From contig OZ240213.1 of the NCBI GenBank assembly GCA_965197555.1, positions 2,852,001-2,916,000 of the forward strand: a stretch of 64,000 nucleotides of DNA, in the 5' to 3' direction. This DNA is from G965197555 sp965197555. Lineage in GTDB: Bacteria; Chloroflexota; Dehalococcoidia; Lucifugimonadales; UBA3495. The stretch's first letter is position 1, and each line of letters starts with the position of its first letter. The translations under genes were made by a program, and so were the position numbers. This document shows positions 51,611 through 60,000 of the stretch, piece by piece. The notes under the pieces are model-generated. The model worked only from the letters and a program-made list of their open reading frames with translations. It searched no databases and was not told the origin of the DNA.

Positions 51611-52450
51611 CTACAGACCCTGCCACACCCGGCGGCCCTGCAGCCGCACCACTTTGCCGAACCCAGGAGCAGGAAGATGCACCGCGGCCACCGTCAACCC
51701 CTCCTGCTCCAACCGCTCCATCATGGCCTGCCGGGTCGTACGGGTCTGCTCCGGGTCCATATCAGCCCGGGAAACCCAGTCCGTCTCGTGGACTTGTACC
51801 GTGTTGTGTAGCACGTCGCCCAGTATAAGTCCCCGCTCCCCCTGGGAGTTGACCATGATGCTCATGTGACCCGGGGTGTGGCCCGGTGTCGGCAAAGTGG
51901 TGAGTTCACTGGTCAGGGCCTGTTCCCCGTCAACCAGGTCCATCACGCCCAACTCCTCCAACGGCCAAACACACTCCGGCGCGTTGGGGAAACGGGTTTC
52001 AACGAGGTCCGGGTTACGGCAGGCTTCCCAATCTTTGGCACTGAACCGGTACCTTGCATTGGGAAAGGTCGGCAGGTATTTGCCGCTTAGGGACTGTAGG
52101 TTCCAGCCCACATGGTCCCGGTGTAAGTGGGTCAATACGACCATGTTCACGTCCTCGGGCCGGAGGCCGTTGTTTTCGAAATCCTTCAGAAGCTCTCCCC
52201 AAGGAGTCTCCGGAGCATCCGCTGGTTTAGGCCCCAAACCCGTGTCCACCACTATGGTCTGACCGTCGGAACGTACCAGAAAGCAGGCAAGGTTGAATCG
52301 GGCCTTGTGCTCTGGAGTGAGGTGGTTATGGTACGGGCTCCAGTCTTCCTCTGGGATAGCGGGAAAGAAATTACAAAGATCAAACTCAAGAATGCCATCT
52401 GTTAACGACGTGATTTCCACGTTTCCGATGGTGATCTTGCTGCTAGGCAC
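51611..52450 (-). CDS. Metallo-beta-lactamase-fold hydrolase
   Basis: 279 aa from the chosen start. The domain begins SKITIGNVEITSLTDG and includes the metal-binding THLHRDHVGW, a second His in PTPGHTPGHMS, and Asp in LILGDVLH, the binuclear zinc set of the superfamily. It resembles the lactonase/AttM-like branch (NLACFLVRSDGQTIVVDTGLG), but the substrate cannot be fixed. The reading frame is open back to 52600, but the first 50 residues are low-complexity and unlike the family, while the GTG at 52450 has GGGGGAGGAT placed 3 nt upstream. I therefore start there. Confidence 0.88.
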   Translation of the reverse strand: MPSSKITIGNVEITSLTDGILEFDLCNFFPAIPEEDWSPYHNHLTPEHKARFNLACFLVRSDGQTIVVDTGLGPKPADAPETPWGELLKDFENNGLRPEDVNMVVLTHLHRDHVGWNLQSLSGKYLPTFPNARYRFSAKDWEACRNPDLVETRFPNAPECVWPLEELGVMDLVDGEQALTSELTTLPTPGHTPGHMSIMVNSQGERGLILGDVLHNTVQVHETDWVSRADMDPEQTRTTRQAMMERLEQEGLTVAAVHLPAPGFGKVVRLQGRRVWQGL

Positions 52451-52453
52451 GAT

Positions 52454-52463
52454 ATCCTCCCCC
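52454..52463 (-). promoter_or_regulatory. Ribosome-binding site that decides the hydrolase start
   Basis: GGGGGAGGAT on the minus strand just before the GTG at 52450; the strongest match to the anti-Shine-Dalgarno in this part of the window. Confidence 0.75.
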
Positions 52464-52646
52464 GTAGCTGCGGCGGGCCGCTTAAAGACTAGGGCTAGCC
52501 CCGATTTAGGGCCAGGTTCTGCCAATGGCAGATTATACGGGGAGGGAGCGAGGCTGACAACGTGACTAGCCGAGGGCTCCGAAGCAGGAGATGTTCCCAA
52601 GGGGATGTTCCAAGCAAGGGATCTATATCGGGAACGGAGGACCTGG

Positions 52647-52937
52647 TTAGATGGCCGTGGCCAGGCGATCGAGCTCTTTCACTTCAATGTTGGACACCAG
52701 CACCATCAACTCGTCGAGTTGCCTGACCTCGAACTCCATGAATTCTTCATCCACGACCATGTATTTGGATACCACTTCCCAAATCTCCTGTTTCATGTTG
52801 TGCATGATCTCAGGAGACAAGTCCAGCCTGTCGTGCATCAACACCAGTTGCAAGCGGTGGTGGGCAGTGTCCTTAGTGCGTTCCCGTTCGCTAGCTACCT
52901 GGCGTTGGTGAAGCAACCATCTTAAGAACTCACGCAT
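52647..52937 (-). CDS. minE: Cell division topological specificity factor MinE
   Basis: 96 aa. The N-terminal helix FLRWLLHQRQVASERERTKD corresponds to the MinCD-antagonist and membrane-binding segment. It is followed by RLQLVLMHDRLDLSPEIMHN and EIWEVVSKYMVVDEEFMEFE, the MinE dimer domain. MinE stimulates the MinD ATPase and restricts MinCD from mid-cell. Its start overlaps the end of minD by 8 nt, so the genes are translationally coupled. It ends the operon. No terminator is obvious before the hydrolase region. Confidence 0.93.
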   Translation of the reverse strand: MREFLRWLLHQRQVASERERTKDTAHHRLQLVLMHDRLDLSPEIMHNMKQEIWEVVSKYMVVDEEFMEFEVRQLDELMVLVSNIEVKELDRLATAI

Positions 52938-53748
52938 GGGAATAAACGCTCCCGTTAAGACCTACAAGGCCCTTGACCCTGGACATGAACCCCATGCCGG
53001 AATCCATCGATACCAGAGGGACGTCCTCTCCGTCCACCCTGGCGGCGATCCGTCTGAAGGCGGCGCCGGAGGGTGCTTTCTTATCATGGACCACCGGCAC
53101 GCCTCGGTTCGTTGCGGTGATGGTCTTTTCGTCCGCCGGTACCATCCCAAGCACGTCAACCCCCAGCAGGTCTACCACGTCCTGTTGGCCCAGCATGTCG
53201 CCCCTGCGTACCATTTCCGGGTTGATCCGATTGATAATCAATTTCGGACGCCGGAGCTCCGAAGCTTCCAGCAGACCGATTACCCGGTCGGCATCTCGAA
53301 TGGCAGAGACCTCCGGGGTGGTGACGACAATTGCTTCGTTGGCTGCAGCAACCGCATTCTTGAACCCCTGCTCAATCCCGGCGGGACAGTCCATGAGGAC
53401 GTAGTCAAACTCTTCTTCCAGCGTGGCACAAAGGTCTCGCAACTGTTCAGGCTCAACACTGCTCTTGTCTCTGGTCTGGGCTGCCGGGATCAAGTATAGC
53501 TCGTACTTGTTCTTGTCTCGGATCATAGCCTGGTGGGGCTTACACCTTCCCTCGATCACATTGACCAAATCGAATACGATACGATTTTCCAGGCCCATGA
53601 CCACGTCCAGGTTGCGGAGTCCGATGTCAGTGTCCACCACCACCACCCGATGTCCACGCATGGCCAACCCGGTGCCGATGTTGGCGGTAGCCGTGGTCTT
53701 GCCGACTCCGCCCTTACCGGAAGTCAAAACGATTGTTCTACCTTTCAT
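52930..53748 (-). CDS. minD: Septum site-determining protein MinD (ATPase)
   Basis: 272 aa. The deviant Walker A GKGGVGKTT is at residues 11-19, with DTDIGLRNLD and DCPAGIE downstream, and a short C-terminal tail (SRVKGLVG) that can serve as the membrane-targeting helix. MinD recruits MinC to the membrane and is released by MinE. The frame is open 13 codons further upstream, but the ATG at 53748 has AAGGGG in front and gives the normal family N-terminus (MKGRTIVLTSGKGG). It overlaps minC by 11 nt and minE by 8 nt. Confidence 0.96.
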   Translation of the reverse strand: MKGRTIVLTSGKGGVGKTTATANIGTGLAMRGHRVVVVDTDIGLRNLDVVMGLENRIVFDLVNVIEGRCKPHQAMIRDKNKYELYLIPAAQTRDKSSVEPEQLRDLCATLEEEFDYVLMDCPAGIEQGFKNAVAAANEAIVVTTPEVSAIRDADRVIGLLEASELRRPKLIINRINPEMVRRGDMLGQQDVVDLLGVDVLGMVPADEKTITATNRGVPVVHDKKAPSGAAFRRIAARVDGEDVPLVSMDSGMGFMSRVKGLVGLNGSVYSHA

Positions 53749-54559
53749 AAGGTACCCCTTTGCTGTATCTTGCGAAGCGGCCTGCAAATGTCGCTACATA
53801 GATCGATCGCCTACGGACGTAGGCAACCTTTGGTCCTGGCGAAGTCATTCGGCGCAATTCCTCCGGAGAGGGCGCAAATGCACTGAACGGGCCAATTTGT
53901 ATGCGCGGGGCTACCAGGTCTGTTGCAATGATCATTGCTTTTGAGTTACCCCCGGTCCCCGCGTGGGCTATTCCTCTTAGAGTGCCGAATACCGCAATGT
54001 CGCCTTCCGCCAGGATCTCCGCACCGGGGTTAACGTCGCCCAATATAACCACATCGCCCGCGTAGTGAACTGACTCGCCGGACCGGCAGGTGGACTTGAC
54101 GAATAACGCGGTGTCTTGCCTTTCCAGGTAGGGAAGCGGCGGAGGATCGTCGGCCAAGGGCGCGTCGTTGGAGCTACTGTCGGGTGCTGGCTCAGCAACC
54201 GCGGGGCCGAGGATTTCCGTTGATGCTCGAAATAGCCGGGACAAGGAGAAGGACGGGGCTTCGATGCCACCCTTAGAGTCTCCACCTTGTTCCAATATTT
54301 CCGGGGAGCACCAGAACCGGGTTACGGTCAGCCCGGACTCCTTTTCTATTATCTGTTTGATCTGGCTAAGCTCCTCGCGGGAATGCATGCGCTGTCCCAC
54401 GTTGACGCTTATCTTGCCTTTGGACCACAGTCCACGGTTCTCAACCAGGTACTCCCGGAGCCCCGATGTTACCTGACTAAAGCGGCTCGCATCGTCTATG
54501 GCGAAATCCACGTTGGTACCACGGCCAGAGACCTGTACCACGCTAGCCTTAACTGCCAA
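53738..54559 (-). CDS. minC: Septum site-determining protein MinC
   Basis: 273 aa inhibitor of FtsZ assembly. The N-terminal domain (1-100) is divergent. A linker rich in Pro, Asp and Ser (about 110-150) leads to the conserved beta-helical C-domain with VHYAGDVVILGDVNPGAEIL and IAVFGTLRGIAHAG, which binds MinD. The start is a TTG at 54559 with GGAGG 4 nt upstream. It heads the minC-minD-minE operon, and its candidate promoter lies 60-90 nt upstream. Confidence 0.94.
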   Translation of the reverse strand: MAVKASVVQVSGRGTNVDFAIDDASRFSQVTSGLREYLVENRGLWSKGKISVNVGQRMHSREELSQIKQIIEKESGLTVTRFWCSPEILEQGGDSKGGIEAPSFSLSRLFRASTEILGPAVAEPAPDSSSNDAPLADDPPPLPYLERQDTALFVKSTCRSGESVHYAGDVVILGDVNPGAEILAEGDIAVFGTLRGIAHAGTGGNSKAMIIATDLVAPRIQIGPFSAFAPSPEELRRMTSPGPKVAYVRRRSIYVATFAGRFARYSKGVPYER

Positions 54560-54619
54560 GCTGCCTCCGCTTATCTAATGGGTGCCGCCCAGGTATTGAT
54601 CGGGGTTATGTCACCTTCG

Positions 54620-54649
54620 GTTATAGCAATCGCTATCTAAAGGTTTCAA
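54620..54649 (-). promoter_or_regulatory. Candidate promoter of the min operon
   Basis: On the minus strand TTGAAA (54649-54644), an 18-nt spacer and TGC-TATAAC (-10 at 54625-54620), that is, an extended -10. It lies 61 nt upstream of the minC start. Confidence 0.55.
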
Positions 54650-54730
54650 GGGTTTGACAGCGAGTTTTTGAACAGTTCTGAAACTTAGGTCAAGGTAGCG
54701 CCATGGCTCGAACCCCACCACGCCATAGCT

Positions 54731-54770
54731 GGCAACAAAAATCCCCCCGGCCGGGGGGATTTTTGTTGCC
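54731..54770. terminator. Bidirectional hairpin terminator
   Basis: A 40-nt perfect palindrome: GGCAACAAAAATCCCCCC and its complement around GGCC. The A and T runs sit in the stem, so either strand ends in a U-rich side. It lies just past the thiolase stop (minus strand). Confidence 0.88.
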
Positions 54771-54806
54771 AAGATTCAGGTCCTCTTAGTGCCCTAGCAC
54801 ACTGAA

Positions 54807-55979
54807 TCAGTCTCGGTTGCCAAATATTGCCACCGAGCAAGTGAATGAGCCGGGACGCCCTCCCAAGTTGTGGGTCAGGCCGAGGTCGGCCTTGTTAAGC
54901 TGGCGCTGGCCGGCCTTCCCCTGCAACTGTTTGTAAACCTCGTAAATCATGCGGACCCCGCTGGCTCCGATGGGGTGGCCAAAACATTTGAGGCCACCGT
55001 CGGTATTGACGGGTAGCTCCCCCTCCAAGGTAAAGGTCCCAGCCTCTACATCCTCACCGCCTCTACCTCGGGGACTGAACCCCAAGTCCTCGTAGATTAT
55101 CAACTCTGTGATGGTGAAGCAGTCATGGACTATAGCCAGGTCCAATTCCTCCCTTGGATTGCTGATCCCTGCTTCTTGGTAGGTGGCCTGGGCAGCCCGG
55201 ACGCTTTCCGGGAAATGCACGAAGTCCCAGTCGTTGCGTAACACCCCGAAGGCCCCCACTGACAAGCCCAGCCCCTTTACTAGAATGTAATCGTCGCGAA
55301 AAGTCTTGGCGATCTCCGGCGTGGTTATGATGGCCGCCGCCGCTCCGTCACTAACTCCGCAGCAGTCGAACAGGCCCAGGGGCCAGGCAACCATTGGCGC
55401 GTTGACCACCTGCTCGGTGCTGACTTCCCGCTGGAAGTGGGCCTTGGGATTGAGCGTGCCATTGTGGTGGTTCTTGGAAGCGATCCGGGCCAGTGTTCTC
55501 TTGCCCTCCTCGTAATCGATGCCGTAGTGATGGAAGTAACGTGTGGCCGCCAGCGCAAATTGGGATGGAGGGGGCACAGGGGGCGCGACGTCGGAGCCCG
55601 GCGCGTCCGGGATGGACAGACCCGAGAAACCGGAGTCCTTGAGCTTCTCTACACCCATTGCCAGGACGATGTCATAAATGCCGGCCGCCACAGCGTAGCA
55701 TGCGTTTCGGAACGCATCGGTGGCAGTGGCGCAAGCGTTTTCCACCCTGGTAATGGGTATATAGTCCAGCTTCAATGCCTCGGCCAAGGGTTGACCGGTG
55801 CGAAAGGAACTAACGGTCCCCAGCCAAGCAGCTTGGATGTCTTTCCCTTCGATCCCGGCATCTTCGTAGGCTTCATATGCAGCTTCGACCATCAGGTCAG
55901 CGGCGCTGGCGTCCCATCGCTCGCCGAACTTGGTGCAACCCATCCCGATTATCGCCACCCGATCTTTGATCCCAGCCAT
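54807..55979 (-). CDS. Thiolase-family protein (acetyl-CoA acetyltransferase/SCP-x type)
   Basis: 390 aa. The nucleophile is Cys83 in VENACATATDAF. The other catalytic residues of the thiolase fold are seen in VHDCFTITELI and in GGLKCFGHPIGASG. The sequence is of the archaeal/SCP-x-like branch rather than the degradative FadA type. It begins 3 nt after the stop of the synthase/DUF35 gene, so the two are one operon. In archaea a thiolase, an HMG-CoA synthase and a DUF35 protein form a complex; this pair preserves that set of three domains. Whether it makes acetoacetyl-CoA or acts on another acyl-CoA is open. Confidence 0.9.
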   Translation of the reverse strand: MAGIKDRVAIIGMGCTKFGERWDASAADLMVEAAYEAYEDAGIEGKDIQAAWLGTVSSFRTGQPLAEALKLDYIPITRVENACATATDAFRNACYAVAAGIYDIVLAMGVEKLKDSGFSGLSIPDAPGSDVAPPVPPPSQFALAATRYFHHYGIDYEEGKRTLARIASKNHHNGTLNPKAHFQREVSTEQVVNAPMVAWPLGLFDCCGVSDGAAAAIITTPEIAKTFRDDYILVKGLGLSVGAFGVLRNDWDFVHFPESVRAAQATYQEAGISNPREELDLAIVHDCFTITELIIYEDLGFSPRGRGGEDVEAGTFTLEGELPVNTDGGLKCFGHPIGASGVRMIYEVYKQLQGKAGQRQLNKADLGLTHNLGGRPGSFTCSVAIFGNRD

Positions 55980-55982
55980 TGT

Positions 55983-57419
55983 TTAGCCTCCGTCTAGTGT
56001 CGGGATTGATGAAGGGAACCGCTGGGGTACTGCCTTCCAGTAGTAATTGTGGATGCCATTGACTACCCTCAGCTTGCGAAAGCTCATATCCACCGGCATC
56101 CCTACTTGGATCTCGTCCAGTTCCCGGTCTGTAATCATACAGAGCATTCGGCCGCCGCCGTCAAAGTCCACTGCGGCGATTACCAAGGGGCTATCGGTCG
56201 TCCCGGCCAGGTAGTCTAATGAATAAGTAAACACCGTGCCTGGCTTGTCACTCAATCGGACCGGAGAAGAATCGTCCCTGGCCTGACAATTGACACAGAT
56301 CCGCTGGGCCGGGTATTGCACGTAGCCGCACTGGTTGCACGTCCCCCCGTAAAGACGAATATTCTTATCGTTCTCGCGCCACATCGCTGTAACGGAGGGT
56401 GACGCAGGGGCCGGCCTCCGGGCCGCGGCATCCGTTACCCACACATCCCTCCATCTAGCATAAGTCTCGTAGCTGTCCAAGGACAGTTTGGAGTTCAAGT
56501 GGCCTGTGACCGCTTGGTGGGCCGGCCCGCGGGGGACCCGCTCCGTGGTGCGGAATCCCAATACATCGCTCCCGTCTCCGTAGGATACGGTTAGAATTAG
56601 TTGCCCACTGCTGCGGTCTTCCAGGGAGTTGACCAGCAGCATTAACGGGAAGGCGGCCCCCGTATTGCCCAGACTACCGAACATCGGGTTCTGGGCTTGC
56701 TCAGCAGTGAAACCCAACAGACGCACTAGCTGGGAGTGGCGTCGGCCATCCGGTGAGTAAAGGGCTATTTTCGCTACGTCCTTGGTGGTCAGGCCGTGTT
56801 TGTTAAGGAATCCGGCCACCGCTTCTTGCAAGATTCGCTCCAGTCCCTCTTCCGTAGCAAACCGGTCTTCCCAAGAACGCACGAAAGGGTCTGCAGCCGA
56901 CCGCCAAGAATCCAACATATTCTCGGTTATGGAGTGGGATCCCTCAAATTCAGCGATAGTGTCAGCTTCGGAAACCAACAGTCCCACCGCCCCGTCACCG
57001 GAATTGCGCTCAGTGTCCCCCTTGGGTGCACCGGGCCGACTATCGCTGGCGATCACCAGGACTTGGCTGGCAGATCCTGCGGTTACCGCGTCCAGCGCCG
57101 ACTTCAGCGCGGTAGTGCCAGCCCGTAGAACATCGGTCACGTCTGCGGTGAAGATGTCCCGGCGAAGGTCCAGGGCATTGGATATGACTGAAGCGCATTG
57201 CTTTTCGGCGTAGGGTGGGGTGGTGGTGGCGAATAGCAAACCATCCACCTGCTCCCGTTCCAGCCCTTTCAGACAGTCGATTCCGGCCGCCACCGCCATA
57301 GTAATGCTGTCCTCATCAAAGTTGGCAACCGAGCGCTCTTGGCTGGAGTTCCAGCCAACGGTCTCGGCACTCAAACGGTAGCGGGGAATGTAGGCGCCGT
57401 AACTGGCGATTCCTACCAT
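55983..57419 (-). CDS. HMG-CoA-synthase-like protein fused to a DUF35 OB-fold domain
   Basis: 478 aa. Residues 1-325 follow the HMG-CoA synthase/KAS III fold (MVGIASYGAYIPRYRL, LLFATTTPPYAEK, GSLGNTGAAFPLML). The C-terminal part (345-478) is a DUF35 unit with a zinc ribbon (Cys361, Cys364, Cys375, Cys378) and an OB fold (GTVFTYSLDYLAG). Where active synthases have Cys before Ala-Gly-Thr, this one reads DVLRAGT, with Leu98 at the Cys position. The His region reads ALYSPDGRRH, without the usual YH or FH. It may be non-catalytic and serve as a scaffold to the thiolase (inference). The start at 57419 gives the family N-terminus. Confidence 0.85.
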   Translation of the reverse strand: MVGIASYGAYIPRYRLSAETVGWNSSQERSVANFDEDSITMAVAAGIDCLKGLEREQVDGLLFATTTPPYAEKQCASVISNALDLRRDIFTADVTDVLRAGTTALKSALDAVTAGSASQVLVIASDSRPGAPKGDTERNSGDGAVGLLVSEADTIAEFEGSHSITENMLDSWRSAADPFVRSWEDRFATEEGLERILQEAVAGFLNKHGLTTKDVAKIALYSPDGRRHSQLVRLLGFTAEQAQNPMFGSLGNTGAAFPLMLLVNSLEDRSSGQLILTVSYGDGSDVLGFRTTERVPRGPAHQAVTGHLNSKLSLDSYETYARWRDVWVTDAAARRPAPASPSVTAMWRENDKNIRLYGGTCNQCGYVQYPAQRICVNCQARDDSSPVRLSDKPGTVFTYSLDYLAGTTDSPLVIAAVDFDGGGRMLCMITDRELDEIQVGMPVDMSFRKLRVVNGIHNYYWKAVPQRFPSSIPTLDGG

Positions 57420-57537
57420 AGCGGCTCTTCTCCGGGGAGTTGGATGCCATGCTAGCAGTCCAAAACTTTGAGTGTCAACGCAGCTTGGGTTCGCGACGCC
57501 TCTTTAGTCGAAGCCAAGTCTGTAGGAGTCCCTGTGC

Positions 57538-57543
57538 TACAAT
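57538..57543 (+). promoter_or_regulatory. Candidate extended -10 upstream of the S41 protease
   Basis: GTGC-TACAAT: a TGN extension before a good -10. No clear -35 is seen. The start codon lies 70 nt downstream. Confidence 0.4.
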
Positions 57544-57612
57544 TAGTTCCCTTAATCGCGGTAATGTGACCCGCCGTGACAGGCGGCTCGAACCAATAAG
57601 AGAGGGCACCCA

Positions 57613-58809
57613 GTGGCTCAGATGCGCTCCAATATTTTGGGTTGGATACTTTCCTGCGTAGTGCTAGCCGCGTCCGCCCTTGCCCTTGGTTGCGCCGTTG
57701 ACACCGCCGCTGGGGGCGACGAAGTAGACCCTGCCCTGGAGGGCCTACCCGCGGAGTTCAACCGGCTCGCGGAGGTCTGGCAACTACTGGAGCGGGAGCA
57801 CATCGACGGCGGTGACTTGAACGCACAAGAAATGAGCGATGAGGCCATTCGGGGGATGTTGCGTTCCTTGGACGATCCTTACGCGGGCTTCCTTACCGCA
57901 GAACAATATACCCTTGAAACCCAGGATATACAGGGGTTCTTCGAAGGCATCGGCGCTGAAGTCGGTATGAGAGATGGAAGAATAACGATTCTGGCGCCTA
58001 TGCCCGAGGCACCGGCGGAGATCGCGGGAATCCGGCCGGGTGACATCATCGTTGAAATCGATGGAGAGAGCACACAGGGGATCAGCCTCATGGAGGCTGT
58101 GGCCAAGATTCGGGGCCAAAAAGGAACAACCGTGGAACTCTTGGTTCTGCATTTGGACGCCGAAAGCCCGGCGCTTATCTCCATCATCAGAGGTGTTATC
58201 CCACTGCAGAGTGTCCGCCTGCTGATGCAGTTGGGCAACACTGGGCACCTGCGATTATTTGGCTTCACAGAGAACACCAATGATGAGCTGGAAAAGGCGC
58301 TGGATCAGTTCGAAAGGTCTAAGGGTGTTGGGCTCGTCATAGACTTGAGGAACAACCCAGGGGGCCTGGTTTCATCCGTGGTCGATGTTGCAAGCCAATT
58401 TCTGGATGAAGGTCTGGTCTTGTACCAGGTCGATGCCAAAGGCGCCCGTACCGATTGGCACGTGGAGGACGGTGGCAAGGCGCGAGACATACCAATGGTG
58501 GTGCTGGTCAACCAGTTTAGCGCCAGCGCCAGCGAAGTGTTTGCTGGGGCGATCATGGACCACCGCAGGGCCACTGTAATTGGGCAGGTCACTTTTGGCA
58601 AAGGCAGCGTCAACAACCTATGGCCACTACACGATGGCTCAGGGGTCAACTTTACTATCGCGCGGTGGTTTACCCCTAACGGCAGGCTCCTGGAAGGCGA
58701 GGGAATCATGCCGGACATCGTGTCCGAGAACCCGGCCGATGGGTCACGGGACCTGCAACTGGACCGGGCTATCGAGATTCTTCAAGAGCAGATCGCTCGA
58801 GGCGGCTAG
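57613..58809 (+). CDS. S41-family C-terminal processing peptidase
   Basis: 398 aa. An N-terminal hydrophobic segment ends LALGC (Cys27), possibly a lipoprotein signal although the lipobox is imperfect. Then come a helical region, a PDZ domain (about 105-190; GIRPGDIIVEIDG) and the protease core with IDLRNNPGG, the nucleophile Ser305 in QFSASASEVF and the general base Lys330 in TFGKGS. It cleaves exported or membrane proteins outside the membrane. The GTG at 57613 is chosen because AGAGGG lies 6 nt upstream; an ATG three codons later is too far from it. It is followed 3 nt later by smpB. Confidence 0.93.
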   Translation: MAQMRSNILGWILSCVVLAASALALGCAVDTAAGGDEVDPALEGLPAEFNRLAEVWQLLEREHIDGGDLNAQEMSDEAIRGMLRSLDDPYAGFLTAEQYTLETQDIQGFFEGIGAEVGMRDGRITILAPMPEAPAEIAGIRPGDIIVEIDGESTQGISLMEAVAKIRGQKGTTVELLVLHLDAESPALISIIRGVIPLQSVRLLMQLGNTGHLRLFGFTENTNDELEKALDQFERSKGVGLVIDLRNNPGGLVSSVVDVASQFLDEGLVLYQVDAKGARTDWHVEDGGKARDIPMVVLVNQFSASASEVFAGAIMDHRRATVIGQVTFGKGSVNNLWPLHDGSGVNFTIARWFTPNGRLLEGEGIMPDIVSENPADGSRDLQLDRAIEILQEQIARGG

Positions 58810-58812
58810 CGA

Positions 58813-59295
58813 TTGGCCCGAAAGAAGAGGCCCGGAGCCAACAGCAACAATAGGCCCGTTGCCTCCAACCGGAAGGCTTTTTACGAGTATGAGATACTCG
58901 ACCGGTACGAAGCGGGACTGGTCCTTACCGGCACTGAGATAAAATCAGTCCGGGCGGGGAAGGTCGACTTGCGGGACGCCCACGCCAGACCCCAGGGCGG
59001 CGAGCTCTGGTTGTTAAACTCTTACATCGCTCCCTACGACCCAGCCAGCATTTACAACCACGACCCAAGACGGCCCCGCAAGCTGTTGTTGCATCGGGGC
59101 GAAATTTCAAAGCTAATCAGTGAAGTATCCGAGAAAGGGTTGACGATAGTCGCCCTCCGCATCTATATCAAGAACCATCTAGCCAAGGCTGAAGTGGCTC
59201 TGGCCAAGGGCAAACGCCAATACGATAAACGGCGGGCTATAATCAACCGGGAACTGGACATGGCCGCCCGCCGGGCCATGCGGGCGGCCCGTTAG
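58813..59295 (+). CDS. smpB: SsrA-binding protein SmpB
   Basis: 160 aa from a TTG start. The typical order is present: NRKAFYEYEILDRYEAGLVL, TGTEIKSVRAGKVDLRDAH, LLNSYIAPYDPASIYNHDP, RPRKLLLHRGEI and the basic C-terminus KGKRQYDKRRAI. SmpB carries tmRNA to stalled ribosomes for trans-translation. The gene is probably co-transcribed with the protease. No tmRNA gene was found next to it; the 191 nt after it (59296-59486) have no recognisable RNA gene. Confidence 0.96.
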   Translation: MARKKRPGANSNNRPVASNRKAFYEYEILDRYEAGLVLTGTEIKSVRAGKVDLRDAHARPQGGELWLLNSYIAPYDPASIYNHDPRRPRKLLLHRGEISKLISEVSEKGLTIVALRIYIKNHLAKAEVALAKGKRQYDKRRAIINRELDMAARRAMRAAR

Positions 59296-59474
59296 TTCTT
59301 GCTCTCGGTGCGCGTTCTGCCCTCGCCTGGCTGTTTAGGTATAACCCGGGGCTGAATGCTTCCACAAAGCCCCTATATCCGCACCTAGACTGGTGATTTG
59401 ACTCCCCCAGGGAGGTTCCCCTGTGATTAGCTTGCCTTCCCAGTAAATCGAATGAATTGGTATCCCCGAATGAA

Positions 59475-59480
59475 GTGAGG
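59475..59480 (+). promoter_or_regulatory. Ribosome-binding site that decides the carbonic anhydrase start
   Basis: GTGAGG, six nucleotides before the TTG at 59487; an upstream TTG at 59457 has no such site. Confidence 0.6.
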
Positions 59481-59486
59481 CATACA

Positions 59487-59993
59487 TTGATTAGAGCCCT
59501 TGGAAAGATGACTCCTAAAGTTGCGGATACTGCTTGGGTCAGCGAGTTCGCTTACGTTGTCGGCAACGTGGAGATAGGAGAATACAGCAGCATCTGGCCT
59601 GGAGTCACGGTCCGGGGCGATGGAGACCGCGCCATCGTAATAGGTAGTTATGTAAATATACAGGAAGGATCGGTGGTACACGGTAACGGGATGGTGATCG
59701 AAGACTCGGTTAGTATCGGCCATTGCGTGGTGGTGCACTGCGACCGCATCGGGCAGGGCACCCTGTTGGGGAACAACAGTACCGTCCTGCCTCGGGTTGT
59801 GTTGGGCAAGGAATGCTTGATCGCTGCTAATTCGGTGGTGTTGTCAGGGAACAATGTCCCTGACCGGTCCTTCGTTACGGGTGTACCTGGCGGCGTCAAG
59901 CGACAAGTCACCGACGGCCAGGTCGAGAACATGAAGCACACAGCTCAAGAGCTGGTCAAGCGGGCGGCGATGTTCCGGGACAGCGGACTCTGA
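59487..59993 (+). CDS. Gamma-class carbonic anhydrase-like hexapeptide-repeat protein
   Basis: 168 aa from the TTG at 59487. A left-handed beta-helix is evident from hexapeptide repeats (VVGNVEIGEYSSIWPGVTVR onward). The three presumed metal ligands are His in GSVVHGNG and the two in IGHCVVVHCD. Related proteins hydrate CO2 or have lost that role (YrdA/PaaY-like), so catalysis is likely but not certain. The length is normal. Its 3' end nearly meets the oppositely oriented oxidoreductase gene, 7 nt away. Confidence 0.88.
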   Translation: MIRALGKMTPKVADTAWVSEFAYVVGNVEIGEYSSIWPGVTVRGDGDRAIVIGSYVNIQEGSVVHGNGMVIEDSVSIGHCVVVHCDRIGQGTLLGNNSTVLPRVVLGKECLIAANSVVLSGNNVPDRSFVTGVPGGVKRQVTDGQVENMKHTAQELVKRAAMFRDSGL

Positions 59994-60000
59994 CCGGATG

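Noticed and set aside
52451..52600. N-terminal extension of the metallo-beta-lactamase protein
   Set aside because: Low-complexity, unlike the family, and a strong ribosome-binding site stands before the internal GTG.
53749..53787. Upstream start for MinD
   Set aside because: The extra 13 residues precede the normal family N-terminus and the ATG at 53748 has its own ribosome-binding site.
59296..59486. tmRNA gene next to smpB
   Set aside because: The interval is too short and lacks the tRNA-like ends and tag-coding frame.
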